Assembly (NCBI RefSeq): GCF_010183535.1
Contig: NC_071331.1
Location: 19,840,001 to 19,904,000, forward strand
Length of the DNA: 64,000 nucleotides
Direction: 5' to 3'
DNA from: Caenorhabditis remanei
Lineage: Eukaryota > Nematoda > Chromadorea > Rhabditida > Rhabditidae
Shown piece by piece: positions 44,581 through 56,752 of the stretch. The stretch's first letter is position 1, and every line of letters starts with the position of its first letter. The translations under genes were made by a program, and so were the position numbers. The notes beneath the pieces are model-generated. The model ran no database searches. It was given only the letters and a program-made list of their open reading frames with translations, and was not told the DNA's origin.

Positions 44581-46241
44581 ACGCTGAGGCCCAGGCTACC
44601 TATGCGAACACGCTCTAACGAGAAACTATGTGGAAATGAAAATATTTTCACGTATCCTAAAATGTTCTGTAGGAAAATAGATTCTCAGCGTTTTGAAACG
44701 GCGGAACAGCGGCGAAAGCGAGGTTTCGATGAAACAGGGGACGAACGCTGTTTCAACGGGAAAAATTCGTTACGAGACCAATGGTAGAACTACTCGGGTG
44801 AAACGGGGGCGAAGCGCGGAATATCGGAGTGTCGTTGTAAAAGAAAATAAATAAATAAAATGTGAAAAGCTGAAATGAATTGAAACAGGATTAGTTTGAA
44901 GAAGTTTTGAAGTTTTTTTTTCTCAATTATCTTCAGTTTTGTGTTAGTTTGATTAAGAACTTTCTTTTCTCTCCGCTTCAGGTCACCAGCACAATTTCGA
45001 TGAAGAAAGAAGGCTTCAGTGGGAAATGAAGGAAAAACAAAAGTGGGAAATGTGAAGAAGAGAGTAAGAAGAATGAAGAGAAGTCGGAAAGAAGATGAGG
45101 AAGCGAGTAATTTGCAGAAACAAATAAGAAAGGAAGGAACGAAGTTAATGAATTGCTTATGCTTATGAATTTTATTGTTACTTTCCTTTAATAAATAGGG
45201 CTAGCGGCGAAACGACGGCGAACTAACGGGAGAACGTACTTCTCGGCTACTTTCCGCAACAGTTACGCAGCATTCACAGCTTTTGCAACAGTTACGCGAC
45301 AAGATTGCAACAGTTCCACAGCAATTAGGAAAACTCAGAACATATGCAACAGTTACACAGCTTTCACGTCACTGCGACTGATGGTTCCCTTGTTTTTGGG
45401 GCATGCACCAGTTGTGCAACAATCTCACAACAGTCGCGCAGCAACTGTATATTCGCTCTAATGCAAATTGGACTTTGGCTGCATTTTTCTTTTTTTTTCC
45501 AATGATATTTATTGTCTATTTAACAAGTTTTATCATTTTTCCGACTTATTTTTACTCTATTTTTTGAAAATATTATTTTTCAGAAGAAGAATGTGTTTGG
45601 ATGGCAAAAACGATTCAGAGAGAGCAGCTGATCAACATTATTCGCCTATTAGATAAAAAATTTGGACTTTTGAAACGTTTTCAGTAAGAGATAAAAATGT
45701 GAGTTGTTTCCAACCGAATTTCATTGAAACATTCTTTTTCAGTTCTAAAGTCGATGAGCTTGGGGCACCGGACGTCTACAGATAGTAGGAACTTGGAAAC
45801 TTCATCGACTGTCGGTCACCATGGAATTTCAATGACGTTTCTAACTATAAGTTTTTTGTTTTTGCTTTAATTTTTTAAATTTAATATTCTTAAAGTAAAT
45901 ATTAATAGTTATTCATGTTATTCTGTTCACAAATTAACTATACTGATTAGAAACGAGAAGCAATGAGCGCATGCAGCACGCCGGCAGCACTGATGCAACA
46001 ACTGTGCAGCATTCATGCAACACTTGTGCGCCTCTGACGCAGCAGGAGTAAACTCTACGAATAACTGCTGCGTTAGTGCTACGCAACTGTAGCGGAAAGT
46101 AGCCGAGTTGCACCTCCGTTTTGCCGCACGTCCGCGGCTGTTCCGCCGTTTCAAAACGCTGAGTTCTAATGTTCACCGCCACGTAATGCGGACCATGTCT
46201 TTTTCAGAGAGCGTTTGCATAGGTAGCATGGACCTCAACGT
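44581..46241. mobile_element. TIR element of about 1.66 kb
   Basis: Inverted termini of about 150 bp: ACGCTGAGGCCCAGGCTACC at the left, complement of CGTTGAGGTCCATGCTACC at the right, with an internal pair CTCAGCGTTTTGAAACGGCG. A second inverted pair begins at CGGCTACTTTCCGCAACAG (about 45234) and ends near 46110. The interior has GCAACAGTTACGCAGC-type repeats and no transposase. No target duplication is clear, so the superfamily is not assigned. Confidence 0.7.
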
Positions 46242-47569
46242 TTGTTTTAGAATAATTTCGTTATAATAAAGATGTAATGTTATTCAAGGAATCATTTAAA
46301 TTTAGTTTCTTGCTGAAACAGTCCATAAAAATGTGGAGTTAACAAAATAATGTTTCCCGAATAAAACTTGAATACATATATCTAAATAATTTCAATTAAT
46401 TGTAGAACTTTTATCGATAGAATCTTGAACCACAGTATAATTTTTTCGATTACAACTAAATGCCAATATAAGGAAAACGTTTGTCGGGATTGTTTTTGGA
46501 TTTCAACAAACGTGCTCCACAGACAATCACTTTTTTGTATTGCAAATGAAATGCAGGTGCACAGCCTGGAATGAGTTGACACTAAAAATATTTGATAAGG
46601 TATGTATGTCGCATAACCGAATGTATAATATTCAAAAATCAGTTTGGCCCATTCGAACATCATTTAAAAATAATGCTGAGACAGTAAAGTTTTTTAAAAG
46701 TTGCTGGAAATTGAAACCTTTTTAGCCGTATGCTTCTAGTTTACTATTCTAAGTTACTGTTTCTGAAATGCTGAATATTTTAATTTATTAGAAAATCTAC
46801 ACTTTGAGAACACCGAATTGCATTATTAATTAAAAATTATTAGTAGATTGTTTAGAGGAAGGACAACATAAATTTATTTATGTTGTTAATAATAAGTCTA
46901 CTGTGATTTTTTTGTTTTTTCGAAGTGGAAGCTATATTGAAATGTTGTCTTCCAAATGCTGAAAAACAATTTTCACCGTTTCAGATATTTTTCAAAATTG
47001 TTGGTTGTTATAAACCAATATTCATTTTTACTCCCGGTTATGCTAGAGAATTCTAAAAATTACAATTTTTACTGTTTCTCAAAAAAAACATTTAGATTGA
47101 ACTGAAAATTGAAGAAGCTTTTTTTGGTCAATTTTTGTATATTGATTGAACCATGTAATGCTGTTCAAAGAAACTTTTGAATTTGGTTTCTCGCTGAAAC
47201 AGTACATAAAAATGCAAAGATTTAAAAGAATGCTCCCATGGCCTAGAAACCTAGAATTTCGGATTTCTAGGCCACCTATCTTAAATGTTCATTTCACTTA
47301 AACAAGTATGCATATATGGTCGCTCAAACTCTCCCACAAGTCTAAGCCTGCTTTAAAGTGTATATAATTTGTAAGAATTGTGTGCCAAAACTTCTGAAAG
47401 ACCACTACCGAGAACATGAAAATATCAAAATAAAAGAAATTCTACAATAGATCTTAGAGGTGTACTCACCCATAATCGCTACAGTAGTTTTCTATAAAAC
47501 CTTTCTCGACTTTTTTCTAAATTCTAATTTTTGCTCCTTCTCCTCAAACGTATTTCAACTGGGGAAGAA
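46242..47569. other. Intergenic, nothing recognised
   Basis: AT-rich. TGAAACAGT words near 46315 and 47198, and a short inverted repeat with TAAATTTATTTATG near 46870. Short frames have no support. Confidence 0.5.
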
Positions 47570-47808
47570 AAGTCATTAAGACTCTTCACTGATAACAAGA
47601 AAGTGTTTTTCGCAGACAATCTCGTTTATTGTAGGCTCGTGAACTCGATAAGAGATAAGATCTCTAGGAAAATGGGTATAAAAGAAAAAAGGAAAAAAGA
47701 AAAAATCAGCTTGACCAAATTAGTCAACAAGCTCTATCTCTCTCCAATCAATCCTCTTGCGATGAAGATGCAACTGCGCATCTTCTTGCTCTCGGAGGTT
47801 TGTGGCTC
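47570..47808 (+). promoter_or_regulatory. Orphan GATA/TATA promoter and short first exon
   Basis: ACTGATAAC at 47579, then GATAAGAGATAAGATC at 47649, a GGTATAAAAG box at 47671 and, 90 bp on, ATGAAGATGCAACTGCGCAT, which gives MKMQLRIFLLSE before a GTTTGT donor-like site. GATA sites plus TATA are usual for Caenorhabditis intestinal genes. No second exon is visible on this strand before the convergent gene at 48483, so it may be a truncated gene. Confidence 0.35.
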
Positions 47809-48482
47809 TCCCCGTCTTTCATTTCTGCGTATTTGTGCTAGTATAAGTTAATATATAATAATGATTATCAGTCTTTTAATAATAAGTGTACTGTTTTTCC
47901 AAAGTGAAAGCTATATTCAAAAGTGTTCTTCCACAAGCTGAAAACAAGTTTTCTCGTTTTTGAATTTTGTAATCTTCAGATGAAAACCTATTGCTCCTAT
48001 TTTCCCGACTATGCTAAAGAATTCCAAAATATCACAATTTTTCCTGTTTCTCAACAAACAATTTAGAAGGAACTGAAAATTTAAGTAGCTTACACTTTTT
48101 TTTGAGTGAATTAAAAACAAATATTAATGAAAATCGAAACCAAGGATTGCTGCTCAAGGAAACTTTTAAATTTGGCTTATCACTGAAACAGTAGAAATCT
48201 GAAACACTTAAAAAATCATGTTTCCATATTCAGATTAAAACTTCAAGGTTTATAACTAACATTAAACGGTTTTGATTCTAACTTCAACAGTTTCTTTACG
48301 AAGACTAATTTATTTTGATACTTGTTGCAAATGCGCTCTGTGGGCAATAAGTATAGAGACAAAAACATTGAAATTCTCAGCATCAGGTAAGTGCGCTCTA
48401 TCGGACTCTTGTGCAAAATCCTCATAAATAACAAGAGTTCAATGCAAACATTTATTGATTCCCAAAATTTAGATAACACAAT

Positions 48483-49716
48483 TTAATGGGATCCACGTCC
48501 ATGACCTCCTCCTCTTGGACCACCTCTTCCACCTGGTCCTCCACGTGGTCCTCCACGTCCTCCATGTTCGTGCCCGAGTGGTTCTCCGCCGACTTGAGCA
48601 CGGATGAATTTGATAGTATCAACCTCAACTGGACTTTCCTTACGAACTGCAGCGACTGCTTCCTCCTGAGCCTTACGGGTTTGATCCTTGTTCTGGTAGA
48701 TGGCACGGAGCTTGTCAGATGTTGCAGAGAGGTTGTTGATCACGGCGGTTTGATTCTGCTTGACTTCGGCGAGATGGGCGGTACGGTCAGCTTCGAATTT
48801 TTTGTAGCTTTCCTAAAACGTGGTTTTGGGTTAACTGGGATTGATAGCATTGATCAGATTGAAATTTAGAACAGTTTTGAGTTCTAACTGAAACAGTACG
48901 TTTTGGTGAACTCCGTAAATCTACAACAAACACTGTAAATCGACATGAATAGTCCCGTGAATTCCCATTCGAGCTTAAGTCATACCTACAGTAGAACCAA
49001 GAAACCTTACTCACCGTAAACCTACATCTAGCTTGCGTAAATCCTTCCCATTGAAGGTTTTTGAGCCTAAGTCAAGTCAGTACAGCTAGTACAGCAACCT
49101 CACATCTCGTGCCGGTGAAACCTACTTCCAAAAGATACTTCACTCTTCATAAATTTAAATTAAGACTACAGTAACTCCCGTTCGTGAGCTCTTACAATAT
49201 CTACGATGCTCTTAGTAAATCAACAGCTAACCTCCGTAAATCCACCCGCGCTTTTCATGGGTCCAGTAGCGCCTCTTATAAACTTCGTAAACCAAACACC
49301 ACTCTCCGTAAAAGTACATTTAGCTATTGTAAATCTTCCTTGAGTTTTCGTAAAGCTACCCCACTTTCCAATCATTCCCCTTAGTTTTTCCCACCCTTCG
49401 TAAATGTACCCTCTAATTCCGGAAATCCACCCCGACCTCGTAAATCCATCACCACACTCACCGAAACTCCATATTTATCCGCGAGAGCTGCGGTTTGAGC
49501 CTCAATCTCAGCGATAGTCAACGTCTCATTTCTGAAAACAGCCTCGAATTCCTTTCTTGCCTCACGAGTGACATTCTGGAGGAATGGTGGTCCTCCGTGT
49601 CCGCCACGTGGTCCTCCATGACCCCCTCCACGTGGACCTCCGTGTCCTCCTGGACCAGCCAAGACGAAGGCGATGGCAGCGACGGTGACAGTGATGAAGA
49701 GCAAGTTTTGAGCCAT
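48483..49716 (-). CDS. Secreted SXP/RAL-2 (DUF148) family protein
   Basis: Two exons, 49462-49716 and 48483-48812, phase 0, joined by a 649-nt intron (GTGAGT to TTTTAG); about 194 residues. A hydrophobic signal peptide (MAQNLLFITVTVAAIAFVLA) is followed by a Gly/Pro/Arg/His-rich linker. Then comes the domain starting FLQNVTREARKEFEAVF, with TLTIAEIEAQTAALADKYGV and, in exon 2, the helical part through KFEADRTAHLAEVK and AIYQNKDQTRKAQEEA. It ends in a second Gly-rich His/Arg tail. This is the layout of nematode SXP/RAL-2 (Ani s 5-like, cation-binding) secreted proteins, whose role is unsettled. A CCAG site 2 nt before the ATG suits trans-splicing. No defects seen. Confidence 0.85.
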
Positions 49717-49808
49717 TACTGGAACTATTTTGTTTTCTTGGTGTTGGGAAGAAAAGAAGGAAAAGAAGAAGAGAAAAAAAAGATATTGAGCCCTCCGAGG
49801 CCACTGAC

Positions 49809-49816
49809 TTATATAT
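49809..49816 (-). promoter_or_regulatory. TATA box of the SXP/RAL-2 gene
   Basis: ATATATAA on the minus strand, about 95 bp upstream of the ATG. Position and strand fit a core promoter; no GATA site was confirmed beside it. Confidence 0.45.
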
Positions 49817-49865
49817 TTTCCTCTGAAAGTGAAAGAGTGTGGAATACAGAGAGACGTGAATTTTA

Positions 49866-51578
49866 ACTATGGGAACCAAGACGTTTTTGGAACTGATCTT
49901 TCTGTATTTTTGCACAGAAGAGGGTGTACTTGATGTTAAAAGAGATCAACTGTATCATTGTTATGCATATGTGTGAATAACAAAAACATAAAAGAATGAA
50001 TCATAGAAGAACAGCTCATGTGATGTTGAAAACTCAGATGTTGCGGGCAAAGATTGTTGGCTGAAAAAGAAAAAAACTTTTAGATTTGTCACACTTTTTT
50101 GAAATGAAAAAAAAACTGTGTGTTTTATTTGGGAGCATAGAGAAAGTAGATTGAAAATTCTGAGAGTTAGAAGGGTTTTGTTTAGAGATAAATATGAAAC
50201 CGAAAAAAGTTTTGGACAACAATTTAAACCGATCAATAAAAAAACTTAAAATAATTACTTTGTGGGAAAAACATATCACTACTGGTTATCTATAAAGAAT
50301 CACTTTCAACTAAAATCTCCGAAACAGTGATTAAAACTTTGAAAATTGAAAATGACTTATTCTGGAAATATATTATTGAAACTCTATCAGATTTTTTTCG
50401 TAAGAATTACTGTTACATCCACTATCCTTTTTTCATGTAGAAGACAAGATCACTGTGAGTGTAAATTAATAATAAAAAAGGACAAGTTTAGATTATTGTT
50501 ATTTGAAACAGAAATTGTGCGTAATGGCCATTACTAATGGGGGATTGAAAAATTCAGAGAATCTCAGGCGAGTAGGCGTTTGAAGTTTCATAATCAGGGC
50601 TGTGCGAAAAAATTGTACCGGAAAATCGAAAAATTTCAAGAACTTTTTTTTTTAATCAGGAAAAATCGAAAATCACTATTTTGAAAATTTCAGCATAAAT
50701 TACCCAAATTTTTCGAAAACTATCCGAACATTTTTTCGCCGTAAAATTGTCTTTCCCAAAATCTAACTGGCATATGGAAAAATATTGAAACAGAATAAAT
50801 TTTTTGATCTAGTTTTCGTTTCTTCAAACAAAACGCTGACTAAAAATTGTTGGTTTCTGAAAACTTTTTTACTATATCAGAGCTCTATCAGAGTTTTTTT
50901 TGCATTGACAGAAATGTATCTTCCCAAAAATAAATCGTGATCAAAAACATCTGAAACAGAATAAAACTTTGATCTAGAATTTGATGAATCACTGATAAAA
51001 AATAAAGAGTTCCCAGAAAGGATTACTGTTATCAAGTGGCCGGATATCAATTCCACTTAAAACTTCGAAACAGTGACTAAAACTTTGAAAACTCAAAATT
51101 ACTGTTTCAAATGTTTCGAAAAATGTACTTAAAAATTTATAAGAGTTCTCTTTATAGTCGGCTGTGCCTATTTATTTGCTCAATAATCTCCATAATCAAT
51201 AATCTAATAAAAGATTAGACTTGTAATTTTTTGAAACAGAAAGTATTGGTTATGGATAATACTCATTATTTCAATGAATTTTTTTTAATTTCAAAAACAG
51301 GCCAGCAAACAGGGATAAATATAGTATAATGACATTAAAAAATTCAGTATTGAACTATGCATTTGCAAGTTTTCTGAAACAGCAAAATTTCATTACTTCT
51401 GTGAAATATTCTTAACTTTGGAAACAGCATCTAAAACAATTTCAAATTGTTAGAATGGAATAAATTATTATTCAACACTGTAAGTCAATATTTATTTAAG
51501 ATTATTCCAATCACATCCATTAAAATGTTGAGAAATTCAAAAAGTTTTACTGTTTCCAGTACTTCTGAAAGCTAGCTA
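49866..51578. other. Intergenic, nothing gene-like
   Basis: AT-rich. TGAAACAG-type words recur (50321, 50502, 51068, 51225). A block from 50597 (CAGGGCTGTGCGAAAAAATTG) resembles the CCGCACAACTCTG block in the Helitron near 54335 and may be a repeat edge. Confidence 0.45.
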
Positions 51579-51717
51579 TTAGCGCGACACGCGTCTTATA
51601 ACCGCGCTCTACCGAAACCAAAAAAAATAGCGTGAGAAATTGAGAGATTCGGAGGAAATGAGAAATTTCTCAAGGGGTTTTCGGTAGAGCAAGGTTGTAA
51701 GACGCGTGTCGTGCTAA
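51579..51717. repeat. 139-bp hairpin MITE, copy 2
   Basis: TTAGC...GCTAA ends, TA flanks, arms CCGCGCTCTACCGAAACC and GGTTTTCGGTAGAGC. Same length as 31856-31994, so both are complete members. Confidence 0.85.
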
Positions 51718-52067
51718 TAACTAACGTGATCTGCGATTATTGCTAGTACTCGATTTTTTTTTGATTATTTGATTAAACTTAATTTTTCACAAATTGTTAG
51801 GGAACCGATCTAAAACCTCTCTTGTCCTTTTTTAAGGAGACATTGTGATTAACATTATTCTCACTTATTTTGATATATCGCCCGTTAACTTTCATTCCCG
51901 GTTGTAGTACAAAAAGCTTACCTTCTCACTTTTCTTGTACCATCAAGTTTTTCTTCTTCATTGAAAATATTTTATAATTTTTTGAAACTGCAAAAACTTT
52001 CTCTTCATATTCTTATTCTGCTAGGCTACCTCTGAAAGTATCAGTATTATACTAATATATTAATATA

Positions 52068-55000
52068 CAGTGCCGGCCATAATCTTATTCCGATTTGGTT
52101 TTTCGACCATAACTTTTTTCAAATTGGTCGGATTGACCTGAAACTTTGGGAAAACATTTATTGTAAAATTTTCGTTGTATTTAAATAACATTCTGGGTGA
52201 AAAATCATGTTTCATAGATTTTATGTAAAATTTTCAAAAATCACGAAAATTCGAGAAATCGCTTATTTTTATTTCCATGACCGGTGTAACAAAAATAGAG
52301 TGTATAATTAGTGTTTATAAAAGTTTTCTAATGATAACAGTCTTGATGTTTATTTTTTGACTACCGGACCACTACTCTTGACTTGTTACCCATATCTGCC
52401 GAGCTATTAAAGTTTGGCAGTACTAACAAATACAGTTATGAACTTCAAACATCTGTAAAAGTCGTGTTTTCGTAGAAAACTGTATCAAAGTTTGCAAAAA
52501 ATTATGAGAAAACTGTGGAAAACAATTATGTAACACTCCTATCTCAATGGTAGTTCTAAATTACAGTACAGACCAAAAGATTGTAAACTGTGGAAGTTTT
52601 CAGTTAACACTGACTAACTTTGAGAGTGTATTCTGGTGATACCAATTGTTCCATCAAGTAGATTTTTAATGAATTATACAGATAAAAGATAGAGCTTCAT
52701 TTTTGTAGTTAATCACTTTTTTGTACGGACACTCCCTAGAGAGTTATGGTCATTTTAAGACGACATCTCAAAAATCGCACTATTTTGCACTAAAATTGGT
52801 CGATTTGAGGGAGAAATTACTTTCTCAAAATGTAACTCTCTAGGGAGTGTCCGTACAAAAAAGTGATTAACTACAAAAATGAAGCTCTATCTTTTATCTG
52901 TATAATTCATTAAAAATCTACTTGATGGAACAATTGGTATCACCAGAATACACTCTCAAAGTTAGTCAGTGTTAACTGAAAACTTCCACAGTTTACAATC
53001 TTTTGGTCTGTACTGTAATTTAGAACTACCATCGAGATAGGAGTGTTACATAATTGTTTTCCACAGTTTTCTCATAATTTTTTGCAAACTTTGATACAGT
53101 TTTCTACGAAAACACGACTTTTACAGATGTTTGAAGTTCAAAACTGCATTTGTTAGTACTGCCAAACTTTAATAGCTCGGCAGATATGGGTAACAAGTCA
53201 AGAGTAGTGGTCCGGTAGTCAAAAAATAAACATCAAGACTGTTATCATTAGAAAACTTTTATAAACACTAATTATACACTCTATTTTTGTTACACCGGTC
53301 ATGGAAATGAAAATAAGCGATTTCTCGAATTTTCGTGATTTTTGAAAATTTTACATCTTTACTAATAATATTCAACAGATTCCGTCTGTGTATTTGTTTG
53401 TCGCCAGCCATAACTCCCTCCATATTGGGCCGATTTTTTTGAGACCTGGATGTATAGATAGGAAATTTGACTTAGTTGATGCCCGAACTTTTCTTTTTTC
53501 AAAAAAACCAAATTTGACGTCTTCTGGAGACAATACTGATTTCAACGGTAAACAGCATTGAGAATAGGTGTGTCCCGACAGGGTGGTAGAAAGCTCAAAA
53601 TATCAACCTAACCCTACTGACTCGGTGTTCCTTGAATGCAGTCTCGAGAGGCGACAGGCCGCGCGTGTGTGGTGTAGTGGTCCACACAGATGACTCTTAC
53701 GCATGGGGTGGCGAGTTCGTTCCCGTCAAATTGGAAATATTTTTGTTGCTTTTTTGTTATGGGAAAGTAAATTATTGAGGAGCTTTTGAATTTGAATGGA
53801 GGGAAAAGCAGTGACTATGATAAAAAATTTGTCAATAAGTCTGCTCCGCATCTTGCATTTGAGAGAAAATTGAATGAAAATTTGGTCAAGAGCCCGAAAA
53901 CTCCCGTTGACCATGGGTCAGAAAACTACAGTAATCTTAAAATTGATATTTCATCAGGAACGCTCCAGACCGATAGCATTCGGTATTTTCGGATTCGAAA
54001 GTTCGATTTGAGATTTGAATACCGCTCATCAGAGCTGTAAAATTTTCGAAAAAGGAAGTCGGAAGAAGGAAAAATTAGTTAAAAGTTCAAAAGGGGAGCC
54101 GGAAGAAGGAAGAGGGGAGTAAATTTTTGAAAAAGGAAGACGGAAGAAGGAAGTCAGTCGAAAATTCTAAAATGTTTGTAAACTTTTTTGAAAGTCGGAA
54201 GTGGCAAAAATTTTCAACGGAAGACTGAAGCGGGAGTCGGAAGTAAATTTTCTAAAAAGGGAAGTCGGAAGAAAGAAGAAGGAAGTGAAAAAAAGCCCGG
54301 AAAAAGAAAGAAGGTAGTCGGAAGTCGGAATTCCGCACAACTCTGCCGCTCACATGCATAATGGGAATTAAAAGAACCGGGAGAGCATGTTTTCTGATAG
54401 CGAAGCCTAAAATAAATGGAAGACCACTACTCAAGAAGCTGATATGTGAATAAGAACCCGTCGTAGCTCGGTTGCCAACAAAAAATATGAATTCTTGGAT
54501 GAGCATTTGTTAAAACACCGTCTTAGTCTGCCATATTCCGAGAAGGAAGGCGGCGTTGCCGCCGATCAGTCAAAAATATAAAATATATCGGCATGATCAC
54601 TCGCCTATTGAGAAGGAAAGAAAGAAGAGTTATAGCGTTCACGTTCTTCTGTGAGATTGTTTTGAAAGGAGGAAAACATAGGAAGAAAGTTCAAATTGGT
54701 AAATTCTAAAATAGCTCATTCCAAATTCCATATTCTATCAGGATAGAAAAGTCATTGAGAAAGTTTGTAGAGTTTGAGTCTGAAAAGGAGAGATTTTACA
54801 ATTGTGCTTTATCGGAACGAACTGCTCGGCTAAGAAGCGCCGCAGGCGCTGTAAAACTGAGAAGGGTGGTGTAGGGAAGGAGGTTTAGTCGCCGTTAGGC
54901 GACGTAAACCGACTGGTAAAATCTATGAAACATGATTTTTCATTCAGAATGTCATTTAAATACAACGAAAACTCTACAATAAACGTTTTCCCAAAGTTTC

Positions 55001-55072
55001 AAGCCAATCCGACGAATTTGAAAGAAGTTATGGGCGAAAAACCAAATCGGAATAAGATTATGGCTGGCACTG
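52068..55072. mobile_element. Tc1-like palindromic element, interrupted by a Helitron
   Basis: Ends CAGTGCCGGCCATAATC and its complement, with TA duplicated outside (52066-52067, 55073-55074). Arms of about 680 bp meet near 52747-52825. Without the 1561-bp Helitron the element is about 1444 bp. CAGTGC ends and TA target fit the Tc1 group; there is no transposase, so it is non-autonomous. The left arm supplies the uninterrupted version of the Helitron target. Confidence 0.88.
53356..54916 (+). mobile_element. Non-autonomous Helitron nested in the palindrome
   Basis: TCTTTACTAATAATATTCAAC start, GTAAACCGACTGG end, stem GTCGCC-GTTA-GGCGAC, inserted between A and T. Flanks ATTTTACA and TAAAATCTATG join to the sequence complementary to 52209-52240 in the other arm, proving a clean insertion. 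Contains a tRNA-like segment (about 53660-53735) and a degenerate GGAAGAAGGAAGTCGGAAG repeat (54050-54330). No protein. Confidence 0.93.
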
Positions 55073-55074
55073 TA

Positions 55075-56752
55075 TTACGATACTTCATCCTGAAACAGCA
55101 ATTTCCAGAAACTGGAGAAAATTAGTCGAAAATTGTGTTTCTGTTATTTTATGAAATCAATTCTCCTTTATTTCACCCTGAACATCACACGAACCAGGTC
55201 TTTCTGCTCCAAATAATTATATCGTAATTTAATGAAACAAAAATAATTATATAAGAAAAGGCGAATTTGAAAATTTTATCTTTTAAACAAGAACTCCCAT
55301 TTTTTTCAATTAATCTGTGGATTCCCAACCATTTCAGGGCGGTCATTGAAATTCAATAAATATGAGAATTATTGCTGAATTTCCACATGCGTGGATTTTT
55401 TACTGCAAAAAGCGAGGATTCGGGTTTATCCATTATTATTCGTGACCTTTTCCTGTTGTTGTATTTTATTCATTTTACCAAGTTCCAATGTCGTCGTGTG
55501 CGGATATCCTATTACTTCTCAATAATTTTTATCTGGATACATTGTTGTCGACTCTATAACCTAAACTATTCTAAAAAGCAGGTGACATAATCTTCTGAAT
55601 ACGCATTCAGATTTAATCGTGAATTTATGGATATTTGACAATTTTTGAATTTAAGCACTGCTGAGACAAAGGCTTTTTATAAAAGGTGAGTTGTTAGAAA
55701 ACCTTTCTCGTAACTAAATGTTCTATTTCAGAAGTCTTACGATGGTAAATTCACTATTGGCTAGACGGAAGTATATTCAGAGGTCTACAAGAGTATTTCT
55801 GTGAAAAGCTCCATGATTCCCAGCGTCTTTCTACTTGGTCTTCTCTAAATTTCCCCACATCCATTTCGTGAAACCAGAATGTGGATCCACATTTTATAGT
55901 TCACGCCTATAACTTTTCTAGTTTTTCTCAATTTCCCCATTCTGGATGCTCGCATCCAGAATGGGAATCCACGATTAGTTCACGGTTTTGTTTTGTTCAC
56001 GTTTCAATTTTTGTGTTTTTTATATGTCCCCAGATTTCCTCCCCGCATCCAATCTGTGATTTTGTGATTGAACGTTTTTTTTTCACGTGAATAAACTGAT
56101 TTTGTGAACATTGTTTTTTATTTTGTGGATGACTGGTTTTAGAGTTTCAGCATTAACCTGATTTTATTATCTGATTCCCGCAAAACTCTTGGTCTCTCGA
56201 AAATGTGGAAATTTAGCAAATACATGTGGAAATTTATCGATTATCTTCATTTTTTCCTATAAATTCTGATATGCTAAGAAAATCTGTGATAATTTCACAT
56301 CTTTAGGGAGATAACCGCTACTTTTCCTTCAAAAGTTGAAATTTTCAAATTTGGCTTGTCTTATATCGTAAATTTAATTAGTTAAACTGATACGTCACTC
56401 GGAATACCATCGAAAATTTGTTTTTCGAAAAAATTCTTGATAATTTTCTGTAACAGCAAACAAAATTGCAATTTAGTTGGTAGAGATATATACTCTTATA
56501 CTTGTTAAACTTATTTCTATTACATGAAGGTTTAATTACCCAAGTTTGAGGTATATCACATCCCACACAATCAACACACACAAGCCAGGTGATCGCAGCC
56601 CTGGACTTTATGGTGCATCGACATATCTAACGATCACCGACGAAGACCCGCGTGGCAGGACAACAAAGAGCAAGGATTCGATCGATTGGAACCAACGAGA
56701 AAAACGAACGTTAGTTTTTTAATCGAATTGAATTTATCTAACTCATCACTGA
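55075..56752. other. Region upstream of the retroelement, may contain its 5' LTR
   Basis: A short palindrome (CCATTCTGGATGC-TC-GCATCCAGAATGG) lies at 55936-55963, next to CACATCC / GGATCCACA repeats. From 56565, ACACACAAGCCAG occurs twice (again at 56772). The 5' LTR and primer-binding site of the following element should lie here, but without the 3' LTR they cannot be delimited. No cellular gene is seen. Confidence 0.45.

Noticed and set aside
47531..47851. 106-codon plus-strand frame as a protein gene
   Set aside because: It begins upstream of the TATA box and runs through it; only the short ATG exon after the TATA box is plausible.
49495..49866. 123-codon plus-strand frame over the SXP/RAL-2 gene
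   Set aside because: Antisense to the signal peptide and Gly-rich exon; no splice or start context.
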